This document shows positions 24,726-34,928 of a stretch of 52,920 bases of DNA, one piece after another. The stretch comes from Methylobacterium variabile. Its GTDB lineage: Bacteria; Pseudomonadota; Alphaproteobacteria; Rhizobiales; Beijerinckiaceae. Below the pieces are notes generated by a model that saw only the letters and a program-made list of their open reading frames with translations, had not been told where the DNA came from and made no database searches. The translations under genes were made by a program, and so were the position numbers. How positions within the stretch are numbered: the first letter of the stretch is position 1; each line of letters opens with the position of its first letter. Location of the stretch: the NCBI RefSeq assembly GCF_001043975.1, contig NZ_LABY01000011.1, positions 1-52,920 of the forward strand, in the 5' to 3' direction.

Positions 24726-26054
24726 TTATCCAATGACAAGCTGCTCCAACCCCGGCCGAGTCCGCGATCCCACCCATCCGTCAGCGATAGAACCGATATC
24801 GAGTGCTACGCCGCCGGACTTCTTAATACGATCACAGTAGAACTTCCCTAAAATGCCGGCGGCTACGATGTAGAGAACTCCATCCATCGGCATCGACAAA
24901 GCCTCGATAATCTGCGGATAACGCTCGGGCCAGTGACTACCCGCCACGGCCTCCTCGCTCAGCAAGTGGCTGTGCCCCTTCTCGCCGGGCACATGATGGT
25001 AGTCCACGTGCTCATAGCCGAACACTGACCGCAGTCGCTCTGGCAGTTCCGGATGACAGGAGATCAAGCCCACACGCGTCTGCGTACGCATGATCTGATA
25101 GAGCAACTTTGAGTTGTGCAACTCGACATGGATTAGCTGGGTGCAGGTGGCAGCGTTGGGACGTCGCTCAATTCTCAACAGGTTGGTAAGAGACGAAATG
25201 CCGGTAACGCTCAAGATCGTATGCTCGTGCCGGATCCAGCCGGGATAGGGCATCCCGACCACGTCAGCGTCGCGAACGACATCCGTGATACGGAACGCTT
25301 CACCGAGAAAGGGATGGGCCGTGGCATCGACCGTGTCGGCGAACCAGACCCGAGCGCGGTCGTGCCGATTGTGCTGGTAGAGATGAGCAAACTCGGCCTC
25401 GTCGGTATTGCTGAGGAACGCAAAGGCCCCTTCCCCGTCACCGGCGCGAACTAAGCTGAAGCCTGAGCGACTGTCGAGCGCCGCAGTGATTCGCTCGGTG
25501 AGCGCACCAACCGAGAGGTGGTTCGGCGAGCGCTCGTGCCGCTCAGCCATGGCAATAGCATCGTACTTTGGAAACCGAGCCACGTAGCGGCCGAAGTCGT
25601 GAACGATCCGGATCTGGCGCTCCCACGCCTGACGGTCATGCACACTGTCGAGCCGGATCGCGTCCAGGCAGGCAGAGGCCTGATGATGCGCCCCTAGGGC
25701 GTACAACACGCGCGCCGCGAGGATGTTGGTGCGGTCCTCGTGCGGATGATGGGCGAGGATCTGCCGCAGCGTCTGCACACACTCGACATGGCTGCCCTCG
25801 TGCAGGAGCAGAATCGCCTTCTCGTACCGGGACGGGATATCGGCCGGATCGGCCGCAGCTGCGCGATCGAACAGCGCGACGGCTTCCGCGTGCAGACCGG
25901 AATCACGTGCCAAGATCCCGATCTCCACGCAGCGGGCCGCCCTGACCTCGTTCGTCGATGTGAAGCTATGGAACAGGACACGGCGTGCCACCTCGGCAAG
26001 CGCAGCCTTGTCGTGCCGAGCAGCTTCCGCGTCGTGCCAGAACTGAAGCGTCAT
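24726..26054 (-). CDS. TPR protein with C-terminal GT-D-type glycosyltransferase domain
   Basis: A 442-residue cytoplasmic protein. Residues about 38-133 form tetratricopeptide-like helical repeats ([15 protein letters not shown] and similar). From about 200 a GT-D (DUF1792-like) glycosyltransferase domain starts with [13 protein letters not shown] (family pattern R-x-GDGE), contains [12 protein letters not shown] and ends with [26 protein letters not shown] enzymes extend glycans on serine-rich adhesins in streptococci, using a metal and nucleotide sugar. The TPR part may dock the acceptor protein. I prefer ATG 26054 ([12 protein letters not shown]); an open frame continues to 26210 but lacks conserved residues. 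Composition is closer to the core than that of the other two island genes. Confidence 0.75.
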   Translation of the reverse strand: MTLQFWHDAEAARHDKAALAEVARRVLFHSFTSTNEVRAARCVEIGILARDSGLHAEAVALFDRAAAADPADIPSRYEKAILLLHEGSHVECVQTLRQILAHHPHEDRTNILAARVLYALGAHHQASACLDAIRLDSVHDRQAWERQIRIVHDFGRYVARFPKYDAIAMAERHERSPNHLSVGALTERITAALDSRSGFSLVRAGDGEGAFAFLSNTDEAEFAHLYQHNRHDRARVWFADTVDATAHPFLGEAFRITDVVRDADVVGMPYPGWIRHEHTILSVTGISSLTNLLRIERRPNAATCTQLIHVELHNSKLLYQIMRTQTRVGLISCHPELPERLRSVFGYEHVDYHHVPGEKGHSHLLSEEAVAGSHWPERYPQIIEALSMPMDGVLYIVAAGILGKFYCDRIKKSGGVALDIGSIADGWVGSRTRPGLEQLVIG

Positions 26055-26477
26055 GTGCGCTATGTGCCTCAAAACCAAGGGAACCGCGGTGCCACGCCGG
26101 AGCCGTCTGCCCGGGCCGAGGTACGGGCGGTCACGGGGGGACCGATACTGCAAAGGCGCCCACCCGAACAACAGGGAATCGCTAGAGCTAACGACCTGCC
26201 CTTGCAGCATGTCCTAACTCTCTATCGGCCGCTAGTGGCAGCGGACCAGCGTACCGCCGGATTGCCTCTGACGCGCACCACCGGCCTTCTTTGCACCACC
26301 TTGCCATCCCACCCCCGATCGGATAAAGGCCCGCCCATCCCACACGCGGAGCCGGCTTCATGCCTGAATGAGGCGCTTCCGGTGGCCGGTGGCTCCCTGG
26401 CGGTTGCTCCTTCGCAATGGCCTGTCAGGCGCCGGTCGCTTCCTCCGCGGCGGAGACAACCGGAGAGAACGAAGACC
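26055..26477. other. Shared upstream region of island gene and rpsB
   Basis: About 420 bases between divergent genes. A possible rpsB promoter, TTGCCA (26301-26306) with GATAAA (26322-26327), has a 15-base gap and is weak. I find no recognisable ribosomal-protein leader structure by eye. The Shine-Dalgarno before rpsB is GGAGAG. Confidence 0.35.
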
Positions 26478-27527
26478 ATGGCCCTTCCCGACTTCACCAT
26501 GCGCCAGCTGCTCGAGGCCGGCTCGCATTTCGGCCACCAGGCGCACCGCTGGAACCCGAAGATGCAGTCGTACATCTTCGGCACGCGCAACAACATCCAC
26601 ATCATCGACCTCGCCCAGACCGTGCCGGCCCTGCACCAGGCGCTGCAGGCGGTGAGCGACACCGTCGCCAAGGGCGGCCGGGTGCTGTTCGTCGGCACCA
26701 AGCGCCAGGCGGCCGACACCATCGCGGACGCGGCCAAGCGCTCGGCCCAGTACTACGTGAACTCGCGCTGGCTCGGCGGCACGCTGACCAATTGGAAGAC
26801 CATCTCGGGCTCGATCCAGCGCCTGCGCAAGGTCGATGAGGTGCTCGCCGGCGGCGGCCAGGGCCTCACCAAGAAGGAGCGCCTGATGCTGTCCCGCGAG
26901 AAGGACAAGCTCGAGAAGGCGCTCGGGGGCATCAAGGACATGGGCGGCGTGCCCGACCTGCTGTTCGTCATCGACACCAACAAGGAGCAGCTGGCGATCA
27001 AGGAGGCGAACCGCCTCAAGATCCCGGTCGCGGCCATCGTCGACACCAACTGCAACCCGGACGGCATCACCTACGTGGTCCCGGCCAACGACGATGCCGG
27101 CCGCGCCATCGCGCTCTACTGCGACCTCGTCGCCCGTGCGGCGATCGACGGCATCTCCCGCGGCCAGGGTGCCCTCGGCATCGACCTCGGCGAGTCCGAG
27201 GAGCCGATGGCCGAGGAGCTGCCGCCGCTGGCCAACGAGCCCGAGGTCGCCACGGTCGACATCGCCGAGCCGTATGTCGGCGAGCCCTTCGAGCTGCTCG
27301 CCGCCCCCCGCGGCGCGCCGGACGACCTGACCAAGCTCACGGGCGTCGGCCCGCAGCTCGTGCAGAAGCTCAACGACGCCGGCATCTACCACTACTGGCA
27401 GATCGCCGCGATGTCGGCCGAGGACATCGCCAAGGTCGACGGCGAGCTGAAGCTCAACGGCCGCATCGACCGCGATGGCTGGGTGAACCAGGCCCGCGGC
27501 TTCGTCGAGGCCGCCGCCGCGGCGTAA
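26478..27527 (+). CDS. rpsB: 30S ribosomal protein S2 with C-terminal helix-hairpin-helix extension
   Basis: Small-subunit protein S2, needed to load S1. The first 230 or so residues are standard S2: [47 protein letters not shown] and [19 protein letters not shown]. coli S2 has about 240 residues; this one has 349. The extra part is an acidic linker followed by [19 protein letters not shown] (near 280-300) and [22 protein letters not shown], which looks like helix-hairpin-helix pairs. Similar extensions occur in S2 of many alphaproteobacteria; their role is unknown to me. ATG 26478 follows GGAGAG. It starts the conserved block and tsf follows. Confidence 0.95.
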   Translation: MALPDFTMRQLLEAGSHFGHQAHRWNPKMQSYIFGTRNNIHIIDLAQTVPALHQALQAVSDTVAKGGRVLFVGTKRQAADTIADAAKRSAQYYVNSRWLGGTLTNWKTISGSIQRLRKVDEVLAGGGQGLTKKERLMLSREKDKLEKALGGIKDMGGVPDLLFVIDTNKEQLAIKEANRLKIPVAAIVDTNCNPDGITYVVPANDDAGRAIALYCDLVARAAIDGISRGQGALGIDLGESEEPMAEELPPLANEPEVATVDIAEPYVGEPFELLAAPRGAPDDLTKLTGVGPQLVQKLNDAGIYHYWQIAAMSAEDIAKVDGELKLNGRIDRDGWVNQARGFVEAAAAA

Positions 27528-27582
27528 CGCCGGCACGGATCTCACGCGGGACGCGTTGTCCCGCGGACCGGACGCTCTTTAA

Positions 27583-27615
27583 AGCCCGGCGCCGCCACGG
27601 CGCCGGGCTCCCTTT
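27583..27615 (+). terminator. Hairpin between rpsB and tsf
   Basis: Perfect 11-bp stem GCCCGGCGCCG/CGGCGCCGGGC (27584-27594 with 27598-27608) with a 3-base loop, preceded by AAA and followed by TCCCTTTA. It looks like an intrinsic terminator or attenuator reducing read-through from rpsB into tsf. Confidence 0.6.
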
Positions 27616-27670
27616 ATCCGCCGACCGGCGCCCCCGGGCGCGCCGGGGCGCCAATCGAGAGGATCCCACG

Positions 27671-28594
27671 ATGGCCAACATCACGGCAGCGATGGTCAAG
27701 GAGCTGCGCGAGAAGACCGGCGCGGGCATGATGGACTGCAAGTCGGCCCTCAACGAGACCGCCGGCGATCTCGAGGCCGCCATCGACTGGCTGCGCAAGA
27801 AGGGCCTCGCCAAGGCCGCCAAGAAGGCCGGCCGCGTCGCCGCCGAGGGCCTGGTCGCGGTCGAGTCCGCCGGCCATCACGCCGCGGTGGTCGAGGTGAA
27901 CTCCGAGACCGACTTCGTCGCCCGCAACGACAGCTTCCAGGCCTTCGTCCGCGAGGCCGCCAAGCTGGCGCTGAACGCCGACGGCAGCGTCGAGGCCCTC
28001 GAGGCCGCCCGCTTCCCGGGCGCCGAGACCACGGTGAAGGACAAGCTGCAGGAGCTGATCGCCACCATCGGCGAGAACATGACCCTGCGCCGCGTCGCCA
28101 AGCTCACCGTCGAGAAGGGCGTCATCGCGTCCTACGTCCACAGCCAGGTCTCCGAGGGTCTCGGCAAGATCGGCGTGCTGGTCGCCCTCGAGTCGGCCGG
28201 CGACGTCGGTGTCCTCAGCCAGCTCGGCCGTCAGATCGCCATGCACGTCGCGGCGACGAACCCGGTGGCGCTGGACGCCTCGGGCGTCGACGCCGCCACG
28301 GTCGAGCGCGAGAGCAACATCCTGCGCGAGAAGAACGCCGGCAAGCCCGACCACGTGCTCGCCAAGATCGTCGAGAGCGGCCTGAAGAGCTACTACAAGG
28401 AGGTCACCCTCCTCGAGCAGCCCTTCGTGCACGACAGCTCGAAGACCGTCGCCCAGGTGCTCAAGGAGTCCGAGGGCAAGGCCGGCGGTCCGGTCAAGCT
28501 CACGGGCTTCGTCCGCTACGCGCTGGGCGAGGGCATCGAGAAGGAAGAGGCCCCGGACTTCGCCGCCGAGGTCGCGGCGGCGGCCAAGGGCTGA
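27671..28594 (+). CDS. tsf: Translation elongation factor Ts
   Basis: Nucleotide exchange factor for EF-Tu, 307 residues. The N-terminal domain has [18 protein letters not shown], and the core has [14 protein letters not shown], the EF-Tu contact motif in which Asp and Phe insert next to the magnesium site. The rest has the usual two subdomains and the C-terminal module. ATG 27671 follows GAGAGGAT. It is the usual partner of rpsB; a hairpin separates the two and a strong terminator follows. Confidence 0.97.
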   Translation: MANITAAMVKELREKTGAGMMDCKSALNETAGDLEAAIDWLRKKGLAKAAKKAGRVAAEGLVAVESAGHHAAVVEVNSETDFVARNDSFQAFVREAAKLALNADGSVEALEAARFPGAETTVKDKLQELIATIGENMTLRRVAKLTVEKGVIASYVHSQVSEGLGKIGVLVALESAGDVGVLSQLGRQIAMHVAATNPVALDASGVDAATVERESNILREKNAGKPDHVLAKIVESGLKSYYKEVTLLEQPFVHDSSKTVAQVLKESEGKAGGPVKLTGFVRYALGEGIEKEEAPDFAAEVAAAAKG

Positions 28595-28642
28595 CGGCCG
28601 GCGGCCAGACACGAGCCCGGTCGCATTCCGCGCCGGCGCGAG

Positions 28643-28676
28643 AAAGGGGGTCCGCCCAATGCGGGCCCCCTTTTTT
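28643..28676 (+). terminator. Intrinsic terminator after tsf
   Basis: GGGGGTCCGC and GCGGGCCCCC form a stem with one G-T pair around a short loop, flanked by AAA and followed by a run of six T (28671-28676). This is the most classical terminator in the window. Confidence 0.8.
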
Positions 28677-28930
28677 CGTGCCGGCCTTCCGACCCCGGCT
28701 GCGCCGATTCCGGCCCGCTGCCGCCTCGACGGGCCCGGACCGACAGGCTAGAAACCGCCGACTCGTCAGCGACGCTGGGAGCGACGCCCGATCGCGACGC
28801 CCCCGTGCGGCGTGCCAAGTCTTCGATTTTGCCGCATTTTTCGCGACGAACCGGCATCCGCCGCGTCGCAAGATGCTCTCGAGCACGACAGCGGCCGCCC
28901 CTCGCGCGACGGGCGGCGAGAGGAGCGCCC

Positions 28931-29674
28931 ATGCCGGAACATCCCCTGCCGGAGAAAGGCCCGACCCCCTTCCGCCGCGTCCTGGTGAAGCTCTCCGGCG
29001 AGGCCCTGGCGGCCCCGGACGGCTACTGGCTGCACCCACCGACCCTGGCGGCGCTCGCCGATGACATCTCCCGGGCGGTTCACCAGGGCTTCCAGATCGC
29101 CCTCGTGGTCGGGGGCGGCAACGTGATCCGCGGCGCCCGGGTCTCCGCCGCCGGCTGGATCGACCGCGCGACCGGCGACTCCCTCGGCATGATGGCGACG
29201 GTGATGAACTCGCTGGCGCTCGAGACCGCCCTCAACGCCGCGGGCGTCACCGCCCGCACCATGTCGGCGGTGTCGATGCCGACGATCTGCGAGACCTACG
29301 CCCGCCAGCCGGCCCTGCACCACCTCGACAAGGGCCAGGTCGTGGTGCTCGCCGGCGGCACCGGCAACCCCTACTTCACCACCGACACCGCCGCGGTGCT
29401 GCGCGCCGCCGAGCTGAAATGCGACGCGGTGCTCAAGGCGACCCAGGTCGATGGCGTCTACTCCGCCGACCCGAAGACGAATCCGGACGCGGTGCGCTAC
29501 GAGCGCCTGAGCCACGACGAGGCGATCGCCCGCGACCTCAAGGTGATGGACACCGCCGCCTTCGCGCTCGCCCGCGACGGCGGGCTGCCGCTGATCGTCG
29601 GCTCGGTCCACGCCCCGAGCTCGGTGACGGCGATCCTGACCGGCGCCGCGCCCTCGACCCTGGTCGCCCCGTAA
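28931..29674 (+). CDS. pyrH: UMP kinase
   Basis: Phosphorylates UMP to UDP with ATP, 247 residues, amino acid kinase fold. Visible are [22 protein letters not shown] (phosphate loop), [17 protein letters not shown] (UMP and ATP contacts) and [17 protein letters not shown] 28931 follows AGGAG. In-frame sequence upstream to 28805 lacks conservation. It follows a strong terminator, so it needs its own promoter in 28680-28930, where I see none that is clear. frr follows. Confidence 0.96.
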   Translation: MPEHPLPEKGPTPFRRVLVKLSGEALAAPDGYWLHPPTLAALADDISRAVHQGFQIALVVGGGNVIRGARVSAAGWIDRATGDSLGMMATVMNSLALETALNAAGVTARTMSAVSMPTICETYARQPALHHLDKGQVVVLAGGTGNPYFTTDTAAVLRAAELKCDAVLKATQVDGVYSADPKTNPDAVRYERLSHDEAIARDLKVMDTAAFALARDGGLPLIVGSVHAPSSVTAILTGAAPSTLVAP

Positions 29675-29792
29675 GGCGGCGCCCGCGCCGCATCATTTGC
29701 GACGGGTCGGGTTTTGGTTCATTGAAGCCGAACCAGGGCGCGCGCAGCGCGCCCTCCCCCGTTCTCCTCAAGACGCCTCGGGACGCGCAGGA

Positions 29793-30356
29793 ATGGCCAC
29801 CCCCTCCTTCGACCTCAACGACCTCAAGCGGCGCATGCAGGGCGCGCTGAACTCCCTGAAGCACGACCTCGGCTCCCTGCGCACCGGCCGCGCCAGCCCG
29901 TCGCTCCTCGACCCGATCCAGGTCGACGCCTACGGCGCCGCGATGTCGATGGCCCAGGTCGCCACGATCAGCGTGCCGGAGCCGCGGCTGCTCAGCGTCT
30001 CGGTCTGGGACCGCGGCATGGTGGCGGCGGTCGAGAAGGCGATCCGCGAATCCGACCTCGGCCTCAACCCGATGACCGAGGGCCAGACCATCCGGCTGCG
30101 CATCCCCGAGATGAACGAGCAGCGCCGCAAGGAGATGGTCAAGGTCGCGCACAAATATGCCGAGGAGGCCCGCGTCGCGGTCCGTCACGTCCGCCGCGAC
30201 GGCCTCGACCTCCTGAAGAAGCTGGAGAAGGAGGGCGCCATCAGCCAGGACGACGAGAAGCGCCAGGCCGACCAGGTGCAGAAGGCGACCGACCAGCACA
30301 TCGCCGAGGTCGACCAGACCCTGGTGGCCAAGGAGAAGGAGATCATGCAGGTCTGA
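29793..30356 (+). CDS. frr: Ribosome recycling factor
   Basis: Splits post-termination ribosomes with EF-G. 187 residues, normal length. Typical motifs are the early [20 protein letters not shown] and the later [17 protein letters not shown] and [22 protein letters not shown], with the helical bundle rich in Lys and Glu at the end (shown in short pieces). ATG 29793 follows CAGGA and gives the expected start [15 protein letters not shown]. uppS follows closely. Confidence 0.97.
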   Translation: MATPSFDLNDLKRRMQGALNSLKHDLGSLRTGRASPSLLDPIQVDAYGAAMSMAQVATISVPEPRLLSVSVWDRGMVAAVEKAIRESDLGLNPMTEGQTIRLRIPEMNEQRRKEMVKVAHKYAEEARVAVRHVRRDGLDLLKKLEKEGAISQDDEKRQADQVQKATDQHIAEVDQTLVAKEKEIMQV

Positions 30357-30446
30357 CGCAGGACCGGCATGACGGGCCGGGTTGACGTGGACGAGCGCGT
30401 GAGGAGCGCGGAGCCGGGGAGCGGCTCCGCCGGGGTCGGGGCCAGC

Positions 30447-31247
30447 ATGGCAGGCGACAGCGAGACGGTGACCCTGCTGGACGCAGGCCAGGCGGAGGGC
30501 GCGCAGGCGGCGGGCGCCGGCCCGGCCCCGGACAAGTCCATGCCCGGGCACGTCGCCATCATCATGGACGGCAACGGCCGCTGGGCCGCCCGCCGCGGGC
30601 TGCCGCGGGTCGAGGGCCACCGCCGCGGGGTCGAGGCGGTGCGCCGGGCCGTGCGCTCGGCCATCGACCTGCGGATCCCCTACCTCACCATCTACAGCTT
30701 CTCGTCCGAGAACTGGCGCCGGCCCGCCGCCGAGGTGGCGGACCTGATGGGCCTGCTCAAGCTGTTCGTGCGCCGCGACCTCGCCGACCTCCACGCCAAC
30801 GGCGTCCGGGTGCGGATCATCGGCGAGCGCGAGGGCCTGCCGGGGGACATCGCCGGCCTCCTGCGCGAGGCCGAGGAGCGCACCGCCCGCAACACGCGGC
30901 TGACCCTGGTGGTCGCCTTCAACTACGGCGGCCGCCAGGAGATCCTGCGCGCCGTGCAGAAGCTCGCCGAGGCCGTGGCCGAGGGGCGCCTGGCGCCTGC
31001 GGCGATCGACGTCGCGGCGATCACCGCCGCCCTCGACACCGACGGCATCCCCGACCCCGACCTCGTCATCCGCACCTCCGGCGAGCAGCGGGTGTCGAAC
31101 TTCCTGACCTGGCAGACCGCCTATTCCGAGTTCGTGTTCGTGCCGGATTTCTGGCCGGACTTCGACCACGCCACCTTCCTGGCGGCGATCGGCGAGTACC
31201 AGAACCGCGACCGCCGCTTCGGCGGCCTCAGCGCCCGGGCCGGGTGA
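30447..31247 (+). CDS. uppS: Undecaprenyl diphosphate synthase (cis-prenyltransferase)
   Basis: Makes C55 undecaprenyl diphosphate, the lipid carrier for peptidoglycan and O-antigen, from FPP and IPP. Motifs are [19 protein letters not shown] with the catalytic Asp, [33 protein letters not shown] and [18 protein letters not shown]. From ATG 30447 the protein has 266 residues. ATG 30369 would add 26 poorly conserved residues, and ATG 30540 would start right at the conserved part, so the start is uncertain. The stop overlaps the cdsA start by one base (TGATG). Confidence 0.95.
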   Translation: MAGDSETVTLLDAGQAEGAQAAGAGPAPDKSMPGHVAIIMDGNGRWAARRGLPRVEGHRRGVEAVRRAVRSAIDLRIPYLTIYSFSSENWRRPAAEVADLMGLLKLFVRRDLADLHANGVRVRIIGEREGLPGDIAGLLREAEERTARNTRLTLVVAFNYGGRQEILRAVQKLAEAVAEGRLAPAAIDVAAITAALDTDGIPDPDLVIRTSGEQRVSNFLTWQTAYSEFVFVPDFWPDFDHATFLAAIGEYQNRDRRFGGLSARAG

Positions 31248-32127
31248 TGCCGGACCTCGACGGTACGAAGGCCCCGGGCGCGGGCCGGCCGGTCGGCCGC
31301 CCGGCCTGGCCGGCGACGGAGCTCGGCGCCCGCACGGTCTCCGGGATCGTGCTGGGCCTCCTGGTGCTCGGCGCGACCCTGAACGGCGGCTGGATCTTCG
31401 CGGTGATCTGGCTGCTCGCCGGCCTCGCCGTCGTCGGCGAGTGGCTCGCCATCACCCGCACCGCCCCGCACCGGCCGCTTCTCGCGCTCGCCGGGCTCGT
31501 CCTCGCCGGCGTGGTGGTGGGCGCGCGGCTCGGCGCTCCCCTCCCCTGGCTCGCGGGCGCCGTGGCGGTCGGCCTCGCGGCGCTGGCGCTCATCGCCCGG
31601 CCGGCGGTCGGCCGGATCTGGGCGCCGGCCAGCCTCGCCAGCGCCCTCGTCGTCGCCCTGGTGCCGGTGCTGCTGCGCGACGATCCCCGCATCGGGCTCG
31701 CCGGCCCGCTCTGGCTGTTCGGCGTGGTCTGGACCACCGACATCGCCGCCTACTTCACCGGCCGCTCCCTCGGCGGGCCGAAGCTGTGGCCGGCGGTGAG
31801 TCCGAAGAAGACCTGGTCGGGCTTCTGCGGCGGCCTCGTCGGGGCGACGATCGTCGGCGGCGCGGTCGCGGCCGGGGCGCGCCACCTCGGGGCGACCGAA
31901 GCCCTGTCCGTGCCGCTGGCCTGCGCCCTCTCGGCCCTGGCCTCGGTGCTGAGCCAGGGCGGCGATCTCGCCGAATCGGCCCTCAAGCGCGCCTACGGCG
32001 CCAAGGATTCCGGCCGCCTGATCCCGGGCCATGGCGGCGTGATGGACCGTCTCGACGGCTTCTTCGCCGTGGCGGCGCTCGCCGGCCTCCTGCTCATCGG
32101 CCTCTATCTCACGGGACACGCACAGCC

Positions 32128-32131
<4 letters not shown>
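31247..32131 (+). CDS. cdsA: Phosphatidate cytidylyltransferase
   Basis: Makes CDP-diacylglycerol from phosphatidate and CTP in the inner membrane. 294 residues with about eight hydrophobic segments. The family signature is in VSPKKTWSGFCGGLVGA and SALKRAYGAKDSGRLIPGHGG (cut here), ending MDRLDGFF, the usual S-x-x-K-R-x2-x2-KD-x5-PGHGG-x2-DR-D pattern. ATG 31247 overlaps the uppS stop (TGATG). Its stop overlaps the dxr start (TTGA), so the three genes are translationally coupled. Confidence 0.95.
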
Positions 32132-33291
<1,160 letters not shown>

Positions 33292-33444
33292 CCCGGCGCG
33301 ACCTGACGGTCGAACCCCCCGGCCGTCGCGTCAGTTGGCGGGCTCCGCGAGCCTGTTCGCGGGCCATCGGAACCTGTATGAGGGAGATCGGCCAGGCGGC
33401 CGTCCCGGGCCCGGGACGACCTGCCGCGCCGCATCGAGGTGACC

Positions 33445-34605
33445 ATGGATTTGCTCAACGTCGTGGGCGGGGCGACGACGAACCTGCTCGGCTACATCGT
33501 GCCGTTCCTCTTCGTCCTCACCGTGGTGGTCTTCATCCACGAGCTCGGCCATTTCCTGGTCGGGCGCTGGTGCGGCGTCGGGGTGACCAGCTTCTCGATC
33601 GGCTTCGGGCCCGAGCTCATCGGCTTCAACGACCGCCGCGGCACCCGCTGGAAGATATCGGCGATCCCGCTCGGCGGCTACGTCAAGTTCGTGGGCGACA
33701 TGAACGGCGCCAGCGTGCCGGACCCGGACGCGATCTCGCGCATGCACCCGGCCGACCGGGCGGTGAGCTTCCACGCCCAGAACGTCTGGAAGCGAGTCGC
33801 CATCGTGGCGGCGGGACCGGTCGCGAACTTCCTCCTCGCCATCGCGGTCTTCGCCGGGGCGGTCTACGCCACCGGGCGCTACGAGGTGGCGCCCCGGGTC
33901 TCGGCGGTGCAGCCGGGCAGCGCGGCCGACCGCGCCGGCTTCCAGGCGGGCGACGTGGTGCTGACGATCAACGGCAGCGCCGTCCACAACTTCGCCGACA
34001 TGCAGCGCACCGTCTCGGGCGCCGCCGGCGACCGGCTCGCGTTCACGGTCGACCGCGGCGGCGTCACCACGCCGCTCACCGCCACCCCGGACAGCTTCGA
34101 GGAGAAGACCCCGTTCGGCACCCAGCGGATCGGGCGGCTCGGCATCCAGGGGCCGCGGGACGCCGCCGAGGTCAAGCTCGTGCGCTACGGCGCGCTCGAC
34201 TCGCTGAAGATCGGCGCCTACGAGACCTACTTCGTGGTCGACCGCACCTTCAACTATATCGGCAAGCTGATTACCGGCCGCGAATCGGCGGATCAGCTGT
34301 CGGGCCCGATGGGCATCGCCCGCGTCTCGGGCCAGGCCGCGAAGGTCGGGGGCATGAGCGCCCTGGTCGGGCTGATCGCGGTGCTGTCGGTCTCGATCGG
34401 GCTCATCAACCTGTTCCCGGTGCCGATGCTCGATGGCGGGCACCTTATGTTCTACGCCGTCGAGATCGTCCGCGGCCGCCCCTTGAGCGAGCGGGCGCAG
34501 GAAATCGGCTTCCGCATCGGCCTCGCCCTGGTGCTGATGCTGATGCTGTTCGCGACCTGGAACGACATCCTGCACATCGGCGCCTCGTTCAACCGGGGCA
34601 CCTGA
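33445..34605 (+). CDS. rseP: RseP site-2 protease
   Basis: Inner-membrane zinc protease that cuts anti-sigma factors and signal-peptide remnants within the membrane, 386 residues. The zinc motif HELGH is at residues 32-36 in the first membrane segment. One PDZ domain is visible in the middle (VQPGSAADRAGFQAGDVVLT), and the third ligand motif NLFPVPMLDGGH is near 323-334, followed by the last membrane segments. E. coli RseP has two PDZ domains; here one is clear. ATG 33445 follows GAGG. It lies between dxr and bamA, the usual order. Confidence 0.95.
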   Translation: MDLLNVVGGATTNLLGYIVPFLFVLTVVVFIHELGHFLVGRWCGVGVTSFSIGFGPELIGFNDRRGTRWKISAIPLGGYVKFVGDMNGASVPDPDAISRMHPADRAVSFHAQNVWKRVAIVAAGPVANFLLAIAVFAGAVYATGRYEVAPRVSAVQPGSAADRAGFQAGDVVLTINGSAVHNFADMQRTVSGAAGDRLAFTVDRGGVTTPLTATPDSFEEKTPFGTQRIGRLGIQGPRDAAEVKLVRYGALDSLKIGAYETYFVVDRTFNYIGKLITGRESADQLSGPMGIARVSGQAAKVGGMSALVGLIAVLSVSIGLINLFPVPMLDGGHLMFYAVEIVRGRPLSERAQEIGFRIGLALVLMLMLFATWNDILHIGASFNRGT

Positions 34606-34928
34606 GACGGCCTTGAGAGGACCCGTCCGGGTTTCGGGCGGGTCCTCCGGATTTCCCGAGAATTTTCGTAAAATTTGTCCCATTCCGGAGCACCTGCCCC
34701 GGGGTGCCGTTCACCGCGCGCTGACCCTGCGCTGTGAAAAGCTTGGCCGCAGCCCGTGACAGGAAGGCCACGTCTGGGCAAAATCCCGATCGGCTGGGAG
34801 CGTGGCGTTTGCTTCGCCAGGGATTCCCGATAGAAGCGGGGCTAGGACCAGGGACCTTCGACCCTCGTGAGAGGGCGTTCGTCTGCGGGTGCAAACCCGT
34901 GCCGACAAAAAATGAGACGGGCCATTTG
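34606..34928. other. Region between rseP and bamA
   Basis: About 320 bases. It starts with a terminator hairpin. An AT-richer patch near 34660-34680 could hold a bamA promoter, but I see no convincing pair of boxes. The bamA frame stays open upstream to 34734, yet that stretch lacks a signal peptide. Confidence 0.35.
34617..34647 (+). terminator. Hairpin after rseP
   Basis: GAGGACCCG (34617-34625) and CGGGTCCTC (34639-34647) form a perfect 9-bp stem, extended inside by CCG/CGG. ATTT follows a few bases later. It starts 12 bases after the rseP stop. Confidence 0.5.

Noticed and set aside
26055..26477. Possible S2-type autoregulatory leader or riboswitch upstream of rpsB
   Set aside because: I could not find a convincing conserved stem arrangement by eye. 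A covariance-model search would be needed.
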